From NCBI RefSeq assembly GCF_024199795.1, contig NZ_JANADK010000001.1, positions 1,674,001-1,738,000 on the forward strand: DNA of 64,000 nt, read 5' to 3'. The stretch comes from Bradyrhizobium sp. CCGB01 (lineage in GTDB: Bacteria > Pseudomonadota > Alphaproteobacteria > Rhizobiales > Xanthobacteraceae). A model generated the notes under the pieces. It was not told the DNA's origin and did not search any database. It saw only the letters and a list, made by a program, of their open reading frames with translations. The stretch's first letter is position 1. Every line of letters begins with the position of its first letter. The translations under genes were made by a program, and so were the position numbers. Below, in pieces: positions 28,467 through 37,732 of the stretch.

Positions 28467-29364
28467 TCAGTCCTCGCCGGAATGGTTTTCTCCGCGCGTG
28501 CAAGCCACCAGATCAAGCCAGGCCCGTGCGGCATGCGACAGGTAGGCGCCGCGGCGCCAGATCATTGCAATGTGCCAGTCCGTACCGGCTTCGTCGAGCG
28601 GCACCTGGGCGATCGGAAGATGCTTGCGTTGCTCTGCGATCATTCGTGGCAGAAAGGCGGCCCCCATGCCCGCAGCAGCAAGCGACGATAAAATCGATTT
28701 GGCTGCTGCGGGCGGCGATGCGCGGCTCGAAGCTGTGCCGACGGCAGGCGTCCAAAATTGCGCGGTTCAATGCAAATCCGGTGTCGAAGAGGATGAGCGG
28801 CAGCTCTCGCAATGCCGGAAGTTCAACGGATCGGCACTGAGAGAGCTTGTGGCCAATGGGAAGCAGAACAGTGAGGGGCTCGCGTTTGACGTCCTGCCAT
28901 TCAAAGCTTTCTAATTCGGGGAGGAGCGAGGCCGCAAGTTCAATCTCCCCCGATAGCATAACCTCTTCGAGCCGCTCGCATCCGCACTCCACGAGCCGGA
29001 TGTCGACGCCTGGATAACGTTTCCGATAGATCGCAAATAGCTTTGCGAAGAGGATGCCACTGCCAATCGGCGGTAAGCCGAGCTTCAGAACGCGGCATTT
29101 AAGGCCGCGTAGCTCGTCCAGTTCCGAAATCAGATCGTCCCGCTCCAGCAGTATCTTGACCGCACGCCGGTAAACAATTTCGCCGGCAGTGGTAAGCTTG
29201 CTGCGATGGCCGATGCGATCAAGTAATGGCACGCCAACCTCCTCCTCAAGCTGCCTCACCGCCTTGCTGATTGTAGATTGGGTCGCGAGTACGACTTTGC
29301 CGGCCTTGGAGAACCCGCCTCGTCGTACGACCTCCACGAAAGCGCGTAATGTCCGAAGCTCCAT
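28467..29364 (-). pseudogene. LysR-family transcriptional regulator, C-terminal frameshift
   Basis: From the ATG at 29364, MELRTLRAFVEVVRRGGFSK, then AGKVVLATQSTISKAVRQLE and GVPLLDRIGHRSKLTTAGE, form the winged helix-turn-helix. The effector domain continues through RVLKLGLPPIGSGILFAKLF to SSQIDFIV. An indel near 28690 then shifts the frame. The expected GMGAAFLPRMIAEQRKHLPI and the C-terminus ending at 28467 are in the next frame. The intact DNA-binding domain could still be made, but the C-terminal effector subdomain is scrambled. Confidence 0.85.
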
Positions 29365-30042
29365 GCGGCATTCCAAATTCGAATAGACGTTAGTCGATCA
29401 ATTCATTCGGTGAAGATCCGAGAGTCCGCACCGCGCGACAGCCCAACATGCAGGCTGAAGAATTGTATCCTCGTTCCTGGTTCGTTTAGAGCCGCTCTCT
29501 CTCTTCTGATAGAGTTTGTCGTACATATTGATCATGCTCTTGAAGTTTGCGGCGAGAGCGTGAGCCCGCCCGTCTCGCTGCATGATGCGAGTGTCGCAGC
29601 GTGGTGCCATGTTGGTGCCGCCACAGCGCAACAGCGGATTCATTTTCCGCTAGTAGCAGCATTCCGTTTGAATGCAATCGGGAAACCAGATCGGCTCAGC
29701 GCGGCTGAGCCTCTCGGATCGGCACCTTCCACGTCGTCTGTTTTCAAAGTCGAGCAATACGGGCCCGATTAGACCTCGCGGCGCGCTGCTGAGGCGTTTG
29801 CGGAAAACGGGTAAGGGCCTCCTCGACATGATGAATAGGTCGAGCGGCACGGCGTTCCGGTGAATACCACCTTTTGTTTCGGGGAGCGTGAATAACGGCG
29901 CCTGCAGCGTTAGGCGTCCGAAGAGTGCTAACTCCTTGGGACGTTCATCAAGTGTGGGTGATTCGGTACGAGCAACGCCCGCGGGAGAATCTGTAAAAGC
30001 CCGCGCGATAAATGCCGCGGCGCTGATCTCCCCACCTAAATG
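29365..30042. other. No recognisable gene
   Basis: The 120-codon plus frame and the several minus frames show no known features. Nothing is supported. Confidence 0.4.
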
Positions 30043-30070
30043 CCCCTGATGGTTTGGATTACATCAGGGG
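30043..30070. repeat. Perfect 9-bp inverted repeat, hairpin or operator
   Basis: CCCCTGATG and CATCAGGGG are perfect complements separated by ten bases. No T run follows, so a factor-independent terminator is unlikely. An operator or RNA hairpin upstream of the 30275 gene is possible. Confidence 0.5.
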
Positions 30071-30274
30071 TGTAACGGCTCCGCATGCGCATTCAGTAGT
30101 AAAAATTCATTAGTAAAAAATGCATTCGCGCGTCTCTATCGGGCCGGTGTGTATTCATGTTGGATCGAGCGACCATGTGCATGGTCTCGCGCCGCAGGTC
30201 GGTCTTCTTTTTGCCAAACGCCCTTGCAAGGAGCCGGGCCGTTGGCGCGATGTTTGACAGGACAGACAGTGCAA

Positions 30275-30487
30275 ATGTTGCAAGTACAAATCGGTGTTTT
30301 CGATCCGGAAGATCTTTCAATGATGGGGGCGATCTTTGACGAAGCGGTAGCGGCATTACCGGTGAGTATGCGAACTCCCGTCAATCGAACGGAGATCGCC
30401 AAGCTTGTGCTTGGGCGTACAGCCGCCAGTGAGGCCCAATTGGTCCTCCTAAAAAAGCTGATGATGGCCATCGCGTCCGCCGGTTAG
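30275..30487 (+). CDS. Small orphan protein with the SMRTPxNRTEIAKLVLGR domain (70 aa)
   Basis: From the ATG at 30275 the product reads MLQVQIGVFDPEDLSMMGAI, FDEAVAALPVSMRTPVNRTE and IAKLVLGRTAASEAQLVLLK. The same domain forms the C-terminus of the 304-residue protein at 62240, where it reads YEPEQLSPLGTFFDKAVLEL, then PPSMRTPSNRTEIAKLVLGR. Conservation between two distant loci supports it as a real coding unit. Predicted all-helical; function unknown. Upstream ATGs at 30149 would add a cysteine-rich extension without similarity. It sits 170 bases before the nolA promoter element. Confidence 0.6.
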   Translation: MLQVQIGVFDPEDLSMMGAIFDEAVAALPVSMRTPVNRTEIAKLVLGRTAASEAQLVLLKKLMMAIASAG

Positions 30488-30660
30488 GCCCGGCAGCGGT
30501 TCTTCGGTGGATGCGCCCATGCGACGTCATCCGACGCCAGTCTAGTAGGGCGGTTGCTTGCATCTGGCATGTCACGACCGCCTGCTGATGGGTTTTCCTG
30601 GAAATCGCGGTTCGATTCGCCGACGGAAAGTTGGCAAACGCGGTCTGCAGGTTAAAACCG

Positions 30661-30692
30661 CTTGATTCTCACGTGACGTCAGGTTGTAGTTT
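30661..30692 (+). promoter_or_regulatory. NolA-type (MerR) promoter element, copy 4 (nolA promoter)
   Basis: CTTGATTCTC ACGTGACGTC and AGGTTGTAGTTT give a -35 of TTGATT and a -10 of TAGTTT with 19 bases between. The element ends 15 bases before the nolA ATG. The CACGTGACGT core resembles operators of TipA-like MerR proteins (from memory). Autoregulation of nolA by NolA is documented in Bradyrhizobium. Confidence 0.7.
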
Positions 30693-30707
30693 TGAAAACT
30701 GAGAAAC

Positions 30708-31166
30708 ATGACCAGATCTACAGTATTCAGGCGTCGATGGAGACGCATCGGTGAACTTGCGGATGCGACCGGCGTGACGGTGCGCACTCTGCGTCACTAT
30801 GAGCACACGGGATTGCTGGCAGCCTCGCAGCGCACGTGCGGTGGTCATCGGATCTACGACTGCGATAGCGTCAGAAGAGTTTATCACATTTTGGCTCTTC
30901 GTGAGCTAGGATTCTCTCTTCGAGAGATCCGGAAAGCGATGGAGGGTAGAACTTCGCTTCCTGATCTATTGACCGAGCAACTGGAACGGGCGGAGATTCA
31001 AGTCGCGCGTGCAACCCGGTTGCGCGATCGTTTGCGCAACATCACGAAGGGTACGGAATCCGAAGTCAGTGTAGATGAGCTGCCTGCTCGCCTTGATGCA
31101 ATGTCGCAAGAATGCCGTGGACAAGCGCGGCGGCGTGCGCGCGCCCCGGATGATGCTGATCGCTAG
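30708..31166 (+). CDS. nolA: MerR-family nodulation regulator NolA (short form)
   Basis: NolA controls genotype-specific nodulation of legumes. The MerR DNA-binding domain is complete: RRIGELADATGVTVRTLRHY, EHTGLLAASQRTCGGHRIYD, then ILALRELGFSLREIRKAMEG. A dimerisation helix follows (LTEQLERAEIQVARATRLRD). From memory, B. japonicum NolA is roughly 240 residues, with a long C-terminal effector domain after VDELPARLDAMS. Here the frame ends at residue 152, soon after that point, so the effector domain is lost or very different. The product may act as a constitutive or competing short form, comparable to the shorter NolA isoforms reported in Bradyrhizobium. Confidence 0.85.
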   Translation: MTRSTVFRRRWRRIGELADATGVTVRTLRHYEHTGLLAASQRTCGGHRIYDCDSVRRVYHILALRELGFSLREIRKAMEGRTSLPDLLTEQLERAEIQVARATRLRDRLRNITKGTESEVSVDELPARLDAMSQECRGQARRRARAPDDADR

Positions 31167-31309
31167 TCGTGGTGGCGTAAAGGGATGCGAATTTCGCAGG
31201 CTCCCCGCCAGATGGCGCGACGTTCGTGCGACTAGCGAAAACCGCAACTCAGCTGATGAAAAGTCAGAGCAGCCTTAGAGCATAAGAGAATCGACGTCAG
31301 GGGCCTCAA

Positions 31310-32400
31310 ATGGCGGCGTGCTTTAGTGTGAGTTCAGTTGCCGGTGCAGCGATTCTTGCTTCTGTCCTAATCTCCGTTGCGGCGGCGGACGATGTCTATA
31401 TTGCCGCGGCAGGCCCCATGACAGGTAGCAATGCGGCGGTCGGTGCGCAGATGCTTTACGGCGCTAGTGTGGACGACTTGAACTCTTCCGGACTGCCTCG
31501 CGATTTCAACATCAGATTGACCGTCGCCGACGACGCTTGCGATCCGAAGCAGGCGGTCGCGGTGGCGAATCGGTTGGTTGCCGACCAGGTTAGGCTGATC
31601 GTTGGCCTCTATTGCTCCTCTTCCTCAATTCCGACGTCTACTCCGAAGCTGGAATTGTTCAGATTTCGCCTGGATCAACCAATCCTCAGCTGACCGAGCG
31701 AGGTCTCAAGACGGTTTTTCGCATCTGCGGCCGCGACGATCAGCAAGGCGTAGTGGCGGCCAACTATATCTTGCGCCACCATTCCACAAGCAAGATTGCC
31801 GTCCTTGACGACAAAAGCACCGCTGGCAAGGGCGTCGCAGATGTCGTTGCCGCTCGTCTTCATGATGCACGCCTGCGGATCATCATGCGGCAAAGCTATA
31901 ATGCTGGCGAAAAGGATTAGACGGCCCTGGTGTCCAGGATGAAGAGGGAAGGGATCGAAATCGCCTATATGGGGGGCTACTACACGGAGATGGGCTTGTT
32001 CGTAAGGCAAGCCTCAGACGCACACGCTAGTCTCACGGTCATAGCTAACGATCCCTTGATGACCGGCGAGTTCCGGGCGATTGCAAGCGGTGCCGCAAGC
32101 GGCAGTCTTTTCACATTCATGCAAGATCTCACCAAAAACGCGCGGGCGGCCGACGTGATCGCCAGATTGAAAAATCAAACCTGTCTGCGGAAGGCTACAC
32201 GCTTCACGCGTATGCCGCCGCACAAACGTGGGCCGAGGCGGTGAAGCGGGCGGGCTCCTTCAATGCGACGCGCGTGGCGAAAGTACTTCGTTCACAAGAG
32301 GCTTAGACCGTGGTTGGCTAAGTGCGGTTTGATGCCAAAGGTAAAAATGCGTCTGCCGGCCTCGCAGTCAATCGCTGGCGAGACAGCGCCATTGAGGTGA
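31310..32400 (+). pseudogene. livK: Branched-chain amino acid ABC transporter binding protein (LivK-like), inactivated
   Basis: A signal peptide (SVAGAAILASVLISVAAADD) and the mature start VYIAAAGPMTGSNAAVGAQM are intact. DDACDPKQAVAVANRLV and VRLIVGLYCSSSS follow. A frameshift near 31615 leads to AGIVQISPGSTNPQLTERG, FRICGRDDQQGVVAANYIL and IAVLDDKSTAGKGVAD. An in-frame TAG stands at 31918-31920. IAYMGGYYTEMGLFVRQA and FTFMQDLTKNARAADVIARL then continue, and another shift near 32170 precedes AAQTWAEAVKRAGSF and VRFDAKG. It is almost full length but cannot be translated. It occupies the interval between nolA and nodD where nodD2 is found in some bradyrhizobia. Confidence 0.9.
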
Positions 32401-32498
32401 TTGAGTAGCCCGATATCGTACATGATCTGTCGGATGGTGCCGTCCGTTAGAATCCGATCGAGGCCGAGGAGCGGGAAATGGCTCACGAACCGCGATTG

Positions 32499-33494
32499 TC
32501 ATTCCGAAGGATCTGCAGCCGTGTCTGTAGCCAGCGAAGAGTGGCTCGCCCGATGCCCTGGTCGAGTCTTAGAACCGGCGCGCTGAGGAGCCAGCCGGGC
32601 TGCCTCCTGCAACAGAACCTCGCGCATCCATATGCTTGCTGGATCGGAGTTGTGAAGGGAAGGCCATTGGAGGGCCTCGGTGAAGCCCGGAAGCGGTACG
32701 GGAAGTCTGGTGATTCGCAGTGGCATTGTTTTCGCGAAATACTTCACCAGCGTTGTGGGCATGGTCGCTATTCGATTGGTGCCCAATAGCATGGGAGGGA
32801 TCATGCTAAAGCTCTGCACGACGACCTCAATGCGTTTCCTGAGGCCGTGCTGTTGCAAATACCACTCGTCTAGGGCGGGCACGCGAGAGCGTCCGAACTT
32901 GACCACAACATGCCCCATCGACATGTACCTTTCGAATGTAAGCGGCCCTGATAGCTGCTTGTTCGAGCGGCAGCCGACGCACACGAGTGTCTCGTCAAAG
33001 AGTGTGGCTTTGGGGTGCACGTCCGACGTGTATATCTCGGGCACGATCAGAAAGTCGACTTCCGCGCGTTGGAGAGGGTGATCGAACGGATCCCCGAGAT
33101 GCATCAATTCGAATCTGATGCCGGGAGCGTCTCGCGCGACACGCTCAACGACGTTTCGGAACAAAACGATCGTAGCAAAGTCCGACAGGCAGATCCTAAA
33201 GACCCGATTGGAGTCGCTCGGATTAAACGTATCCCTGGAAGTAATGGAGAACTGGATGTGAAGCAGAGCCTCGCGAGTTGGGGCCGCAAGAGATTCAGCA
33301 CGTGGAGTCGGGACAAGCTCGCGCCCTCTCATCGTAAAGAGCTCATCTTTAAAATACGTCCGTAGGCGGCCAACCGCCGCGCTCATGGCGGGTTGGCTCA
33401 AGTTGATGCTACGTGCTGCTGCCGTGAGGCTGCGCTCGGTCATTAGTGCATCGAGCGCGACGAGGAGATTCAGATCAAGTCCTCGGAAACGCAT
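32499..33494 (-). CDS. nodD: LysR-family nod gene activator NodD
   Basis: NodD binds nod boxes and activates nod genes in response to flavonoids. The 331-residue product starts [20 protein letters not shown], the canonical NodD N-terminus. The helix-turn-helix is [20 protein letters not shown] and continues [13 protein letters not shown]. The effector domain contains [20 protein letters not shown] and ends in a polar extension ([13 protein letters not shown]). The ATG at 33494 is chosen over 33500 by this N-terminus. It is divergent from the nod operon, with the nod box between them. No second nodD is in the window. Confidence 0.95.
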   Translation of the reverse strand: MRFRGLDLNLLVALDALMTERSLTAAARSINLSQPAMSAAVGRLRTYFKDELFTMRGRELVPTPRAESLAAPTREALLHIQFSITSRDTFNPSDSNRVFRICLSDFATIVLFRNVVERVARDAPGIRFELMHLGDPFDHPLQRAEVDFLIVPEIYTSDVHPKATLFDETLVCVGCRSNKQLSGPLTFERYMSMGHVVVKFGRSRVPALDEWYLQQHGLRKRIEVVVQSFSMIPPMLLGTNRIATMPTTLVKYFAKTMPLRITRLPVPLPGFTEALQWPSLHNSDPASIWMREVLLQEAARLAPQRAGSKTRPGHRASHSSLATDTAADPSE

Positions 33495-33502
33495 TGTCAT
33501 CT

Positions 33503-33546
33503 ATCCGCAGTGTAGATGTTTCTCATCCAAACAATCGATTTACCAG
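33503..33546 (+). promoter_or_regulatory. nod box (NodD binding site)
   Basis: Two ATC-N9-GAT half-sites are present: ATCCGCAGTGTAGAT at 33503-33517 and ATCCAAACAATCGAT at 33525-33539, followed by TTACCAG. This matches the nod box consensus, including the core ATCCAAACAATCGATTTTACC with one T missing. It lies three bases beyond the second in-frame nodD ATG and is oriented toward nodA, so it would drive the nod operon and bind NodD at its own upstream edge. Confidence 0.9.
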
Positions 33547-33548
33547 TT

Positions 33549-34033
33549 CGCGCCGCACCGGTTAGGAAATCTCCAGTCCCTGAGCAATAGGGCAGGTTTC
33601 GGAGAAGCAGGGCGTGGCACCGCAGACCCCAACAATCGGTGATGGAGTTGTTTCCGTGGTCGCGCGCAACTGGTTGGCCGAACATTCGTCATTGTATTGT
33701 CACATCCCAAAACACTGCACTGATTCCAGTCTTAACCGCTCGTGCGAACAATCGCCGCCTGTGCGCGCGGCGAGCCATTATGCCCCCATAAACAAAGCAA
33801 ATAGGCGGCACCAGAGTGGTCGCGTGCACCAAGCTCAGTGCCAGATATCGGTCGAGGCAGATGAAGCCGCGATCAACATCATCGTGTGCCGCTCTCCATG
33901 CGCGCGATCGGCATATTTGCTATGTGGCCAGAGGAGCCTGAGGTCGTGTGCAGCGGAGTTGCCGCACCTTTGCTCGTGCGAGAGAATCTCTACAACGGTG
34001 TCGTCGCCCGTGGCAACTGCACGCCGCTCGAGA
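33549..34033. other. nod operon leader, coding content uncertain
   Basis: An 265-codon frame (33614-34411) runs through this DNA to the start of nodA. Its first part is low in hydrophobics and lacks a ribosome-binding site, so I do not call it a gene. Transcription from the nod box crosses the region. Confidence 0.4.
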
Positions 34034-34411
34034 ATGTCGCCAGGATCATGGTTTAAACCATCGTATAGCCCCTACATACCTTTCAATCGAACGTGTCTAC
34101 CCCGATATGAATGGGTAAATGCGCGGTCATTCGATAGCTTGCTTGCTGCGCGCGGAGAATGGACGTTAACGAGCAATGAACGAAGACGGGCATGCAGGAC
34201 AGTACACAGAGCGCCACCTGTAGCACAGCCGACAGCTACTGGTCCGGAAACGTTAGCGGCACTTAGCGGTAGCACGCCCGAAATCGCGGGCGCCCGCAAA
34301 GGCGAGCGCCATACGCGGCGCGGCCTGAGCGCCGTCAACAAAACAACATCATCCCCATTCGCTGACGACACCATCGAACGAGCACCGTCACCGGGCTCGT
34401 TGCTCACCTGA
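34034..34411 (+). CDS. Candidate NodK/NodY-position protein (125 aa)
   Basis: In Bradyrhizobium a small poorly conserved gene (nodY or nodK) lies between the nod box and nodA. Here the frame that ends immediately before nodA, its TGA overlapping an ATG, could begin at ATG 34034 ([20 protein letters not shown]). That gives about 125 residues, similar to the size expected for such genes. I do not recognise the sequence and there is no strong ribosome-binding site, so this is a positional suggestion only. Confidence 0.35.
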   Translation: MSPGSWFKPSYSPYIPFNRTCLPRYEWVNARSFDSLLAARGEWTLTSNERRRACRTVHRAPPVAQPTATGPETLAALSGSTPEIAGARKGERHTRRGLSAVNKTTSSPFADDTIERAPSPGSLLT

Positions 34412-34452
34412 TGCGTGCCTCAGGAACGCGGCAAAAAGCAGGAGAGTCTTTC

Positions 34453-35046
34453 ATGCGCCCTCAGCTCCAGTGGAGGACGTGCTGGGAAAACGACTTACAA
34501 TTATCCGACCACGTTGAAATCTCCGAGTTCTTTCGCAATACCTACGGGCCGACCGGCGCATTTAACGCAATACCCTTTGAAGGCAATCGAAGCTGGGCTG
34601 GCGCGCGACCTGAGCTGCGCGTAGTTGGCTATGATGATCGCGGTGTGGCGGCTCATATCGGCGCGCTGCGCCGGTTCATCAAGGTCGGCGAAATCGACCT
34701 GTTGGTGGCTGAACTTGGATTGTACGCGGTACGTCCGGATCTCGAGGGACTCGGAATCAGTCATTCTATGCGCGTGATGTATCCGGTGCTGCGTGAGCTT
34801 GGTGTTCCCTTCGGGTTCGGTACGGTTCGACACGAACTGAAAGAGCATATCTCCAGGCTACTCGGCCGACCGGGCTTGGCGACAATTGTTTCTGGGATTC
34901 GCGTGCGGTCCAGTCTCCCCGATATCTATGACAACTTGCCGCCAACTCGCGTCGATGACGTGCTGCTCGTGGTTTTTCCTATCGCGCGGTCCCTGAGCGA
35001 GTGGCCTGCGGGCGCTATCATCGAGCGAAACGGGCCAGAGTTGTGA
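34453..35046 (+). CDS. nodA: Nod factor N-acyltransferase
   Basis: NodA transfers the fatty acyl chain to the free amino group of the deacetylated chitin oligomer. From the ATG at 34453, with GGAGAG eight bases upstream, the product is 197 residues, the usual size. [40 protein letters not shown] and [20 protein letters not shown] are hallmark NodA sequence. [20 protein letters not shown] and [15 protein letters not shown] follow. The ATG at 34411 would add 14 residues without its own ribosome-binding site. Its stop overlaps the nodB GTG. Confidence 0.97.
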   Translation: MRPQLQWRTCWENDLQLSDHVEISEFFRNTYGPTGAFNAIPFEGNRSWAGARPELRVVGYDDRGVAAHIGALRRFIKVGEIDLLVAELGLYAVRPDLEGLGISHSMRVMYPVLRELGVPFGFGTVRHELKEHISRLLGRPGLATIVSGIRVRSSLPDIYDNLPPTRVDDVLLVVFPIARSLSEWPAGAIIERNGPEL

Positions 35047-35702
35047 AAGACGCCAATTGCTCCTTCGAAGCGCACCGTAAGTGCGCCAGCGACGCCGTCC
35101 GCCGCAGCGTCTATCTGACGTTTGATGACGGGCCTAATCCATATTGCACGCCGGGTATTCTCGATGTGCTCGCGGAATACCGCGCGCCGGCGACGTTCTG
35201 CGTTCTTGGCACATACGCAGCGAATGAACCGAAGCTGATTCGGCGGATGGTCGCGGAGGGGCATGAGGTCGCAAACCACACGATGACTCATCCGGATCTG
35301 TCAAAATGCGAGTCAACCGAAGTGCAATATGAAATCCTGACGGCGAGTAGTGCCATCATGAGCGCGTGCCCGCAGGCGGCAGTGCGACGTGTGCGGGCGC
35401 CATATGGCATCTGGACCGAAGAAGTGCTGGACAAGTCAGCAAAGGCCGGACTGGCGGCTCTCTATTGGTCGGTAGATCCCCGCGACTGGTCCTGCCCCGG
35501 CGTCGATGCGATCGTCAATGCAGTGCTAGCATCTGTCCATCCTGGTGCGATTGTGCTCCTCCATGACGGATGCCCGCCCAACGAGTTGGGGCGGGGCATT
35601 GATGCCGGTCTGCGCAATCAGACGCTGAAGGCGCTCTGCCACCTAATCCCCGCCCTGCGCGATCGCGGATTTGCGATCTGCCCACTTCCTCAACTTCACT
35701 GA
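35043..35702 (+). CDS. nodB: Chitooligosaccharide deacetylase
   Basis: NodB removes the N-acetyl group from the non-reducing end of the chitin oligomer. The GTG at 35043 overlaps the nodA stop as GTGA, giving 219 residues. The NodB-homology (CE4) motifs are [11 protein letters not shown] near 23-33 with both aspartates, [12 protein letters not shown] near 76-87 (metal-binding His-x3-His), [13 protein letters not shown] near 119, and VLLHDGCP near 170. The earlier in-frame region inside nodA is not used. Confidence 0.97.
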   Translation: MKDANCSFEAHRKCASDAVRRSVYLTFDDGPNPYCTPGILDVLAEYRAPATFCVLGTYAANEPKLIRRMVAEGHEVANHTMTHPDLSKCESTEVQYEILTASSAIMSACPQAAVRRVRAPYGIWTEEVLDKSAKAGLAALYWSVDPRDWSCPGVDAIVNAVLASVHPGAIVLLHDGCPPNELGRGIDAGLRNQTLKALCHLIPALRDRGFAICPLPQLH

Positions 35703-35716
35703 ACAATCGGCGCCCT

Positions 35717-37081
35717 ATGAACCTGCTTGCCACAACCAGCACTGTCGTCGTCTCGTCTTATGCCTTGCTTTCCGCAGTCTACAAGACCGTCCAGGCGCTC
35801 CATGCCTCGCCGACCCAAGTGTCGTCGGCATCTTCGGATGCAGTCACCCCTGAATCCATGCCGAGTGTGGATGTGATCGTACCATGCTTCAACGAGGATC
35901 CGCGCACGCTGTCGAAGTGCCTAGAATCCATTGCAAGCCAAGACTACGTCGGGCAGCTGCGCGTCTATGTTGTCGATGACGGTTCTGGAAATCGCGAGGA
36001 TGTGGCGCCAGTCCACCAGGACTTCGCGCGCGACGCGCGGTTCAATTTTATTCTTCTGCAAAAGAACGTTGGAAAACGGAAGGCGCAGATTGCCGCGATC
36101 CGCCGCTCATCCGGAGAGTTGGTGCTCAACGTCGATTCGGACACAATACTCGCTTCCGATGTCGTCAGGAAGCTTGCACTGAGAATGCAAGATGCTGGGA
36201 TCGGCGCGGCCATGGGGCAGCTGACAGCAAGCAACCGGAGCGCCAGCTGGTTAACTCGTTTGATTGACATGGAGTACTGGTTGGCGTGCAACGAAGAGCG
36301 TGCGGCTCAAGCTCGTTTCGGCGCGGTCATGTGTTGCTGCGGACCATGTGCCATGTACCGGCGATCGGCTCTCGATTTGCTGCTGGATCAGTACGAAGCG
36401 CAATTCTTTCGAGGCAAGCCGAGCGATTTCGGTGAGGATCGCCATCTCACGATTCTTATGCTGAAAGCGGGATTTCGAACTGAGTACGTTCCGGACGCCT
36501 TCGCCGCGACAGTGGTTCCGGACAGGTTAGGGCCCTATCTGCGCCAACAGCTCCGCTGGGCGCGGAGCACTTTCCGAGACACCTTGCTTGGATTGCGCCT
36601 TTTGCCAAGTCTCGATCGATACCTGACATTGGATGTTGTCGGGCAAAACCTCGGACCACTCCTTCTGACTCTTTCGGTAGTCGCTGGCATTGCGCAGCTC
36701 GCACTCACGGCTACCGTGCCTTGGTGGACAGTCTTGATTATCGCATCAATGACCATGGTGCGATGCAGTGTAGCAGCCTTGCGGGCTCGTCAGTCGCGAT
36801 TTCTCGCGTTTTCTCTGCATACGCCCATCAATATCTTTCTGCTACTTCCGGTCAAAGCATATGCGTTGTGTACGCTGAGCAACAGCGATTGGCTCTCACG
36901 AAAGTCAGCCAAGGCATCCGGATCTGCCGAAGACCAGACGCTCAACCAGAGCCAGGAGCCTCAACCAGACGCCATCCAACCTTCAGGTCGCGCAGTGCCG
37001 ATTCGGAAGTGGGATAGTCCGTACCGTACCTCCGGCGGTGACGCGACTGCGCTTGCAGCGGCGAGTGATCGCGCGGAGTAA
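35717..37081 (+). CDS. nodC: Chitooligosaccharide synthase NodC
   Basis: NodC is the membrane GT2 N-acetylglucosaminyltransferase that makes the Nod factor backbone. Of 454 residues, the N-terminus is hydrophobic (TTSTVVVSSYALLSAVY). DVIVPCFNEDP is near 52-62 and VYVVDDGSGN near 83. NVDSDTIL gives the DxD, FGEDRHLTILML the catalytic GED, and RQQLRWARS near 275 the QxxRW processivity motif. C-terminal membrane spans occur around 300-390, and the polar tail (SAEDQTLNQSQEPQPD) is typical of variable bradyrhizobial NodC ends. Confidence 0.97.
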   Translation: MNLLATTSTVVVSSYALLSAVYKTVQALHASPTQVSSASSDAVTPESMPSVDVIVPCFNEDPRTLSKCLESIASQDYVGQLRVYVVDDGSGNREDVAPVHQDFARDARFNFILLQKNVGKRKAQIAAIRRSSGELVLNVDSDTILASDVVRKLALRMQDAGIGAAMGQLTASNRSASWLTRLIDMEYWLACNEERAAQARFGAVMCCCGPCAMYRRSALDLLLDQYEAQFFRGKPSDFGEDRHLTILMLKAGFRTEYVPDAFAATVVPDRLGPYLRQQLRWARSTFRDTLLGLRLLPSLDRYLTLDVVGQNLGPLLLTLSVVAGIAQLALTATVPWWTVLIIASMTMVRCSVAALRARQSRFLAFSLHTPINIFLLLPVKAYALCTLSNSDWLSRKSAKASGSAEDQTLNQSQEPQPDAIQPSGRAVPIRKWDSPYRTSGGDATALAAASDRAE

Positions 37082-37090
37082 GGAGCGGAT

Positions 37091-37720
37091 ATGAAGCTGG
37101 ATGATAGTTACCAATCCTTAGAGCGAGAATTGGCTGCGGATGATCCGTGGCGCCTGGACGGCAATCCGTTCGAGCGCGAGCGTCACACGCAAATGCTCCG
37201 GCTTTCGCTTTCTAACGGCTTTATCACAAACGCACTCGAGGTCGGGTGCGCAGCTGGCGCATTCACGGAAAAGCTAGCTCCACACTGCGAACGACTTACG
37301 GTCGTCGACGTCATACCGCGAGCGATCGGTCGGGCGAGCCAACGAACGAAGCGATGGTCGCACATCACATGGATAGTGTCTGACATTCAACAGTTCTCGA
37401 GAACGGAGCGGTTCGATCTGATCGTGGTCGCTGAAGTGCTCTACTACCTGCACGACGTCGCGGAGATGCGTAAGGCCATCGGCAATCTGGTGCGAATGCT
37501 TACGCCGGACGGTCATCTGATTTTCGGGTCAGCGCGTGATGCCACCTGCCAGGGCTGGGGACATGCTGCCGGTGCGGAGACGATCATCACAATGTTGAGC
37601 GAAACATTGCTCGAGGTCGAGCGGGTACAATGTCAAGGTGAGTCGGCCAACGAAGATTGCCTGCTCGCCTGTTTTCGCAATTCGATCCGGTCTTCGTTCC
37701 CACTCCGAAAACGACCTTAG
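37091..37720 (+). CDS. nodS: Nod factor N-methyltransferase
   Basis: NodS methylates the amino nitrogen of the deacetylated residue using SAM. The 209-residue product begins MKLDDSYQSLERELAADDPW with AGGAG upstream. ALEVGCAAGAFTEKLAPHCE near 47-66 is SAM motif I, LTVVDVIPRAIGRA is motif II, and FDLIVVAEVLYYLHDVAEM near 111-129 is typical. HLIFGSARDATCQGWGHAAG is NodS-specific. The nodC-nodS gap is nine bases. Confidence 0.95.
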   Translation: MKLDDSYQSLERELAADDPWRLDGNPFERERHTQMLRLSLSNGFITNALEVGCAAGAFTEKLAPHCERLTVVDVIPRAIGRASQRTKRWSHITWIVSDIQQFSRTERFDLIVVAEVLYYLHDVAEMRKAIGNLVRMLTPDGHLIFGSARDATCQGWGHAAGAETIITMLSETLLEVERVQCQGESANEDCLLACFRNSIRSSFPLRKRP

Positions 37721-37732
37721 CATTGAGGCACT

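Noticed and set aside
30671..30700. GTCAGGTTGTAG...GAAAACT before nolA as a tts box
   Set aside because: The spacing between GTCAG and the GAAA part differs from the consensus; the MerR-type promoter reading explains the sequence better and is repeated at four other sites.
35207..35223. TTGGCACATACGCAGC inside nodB as a sigma-54 promoter
   Set aside because: It is internal to a conserved coding motif in a nod operon that is read through, and the -12 box is poor.
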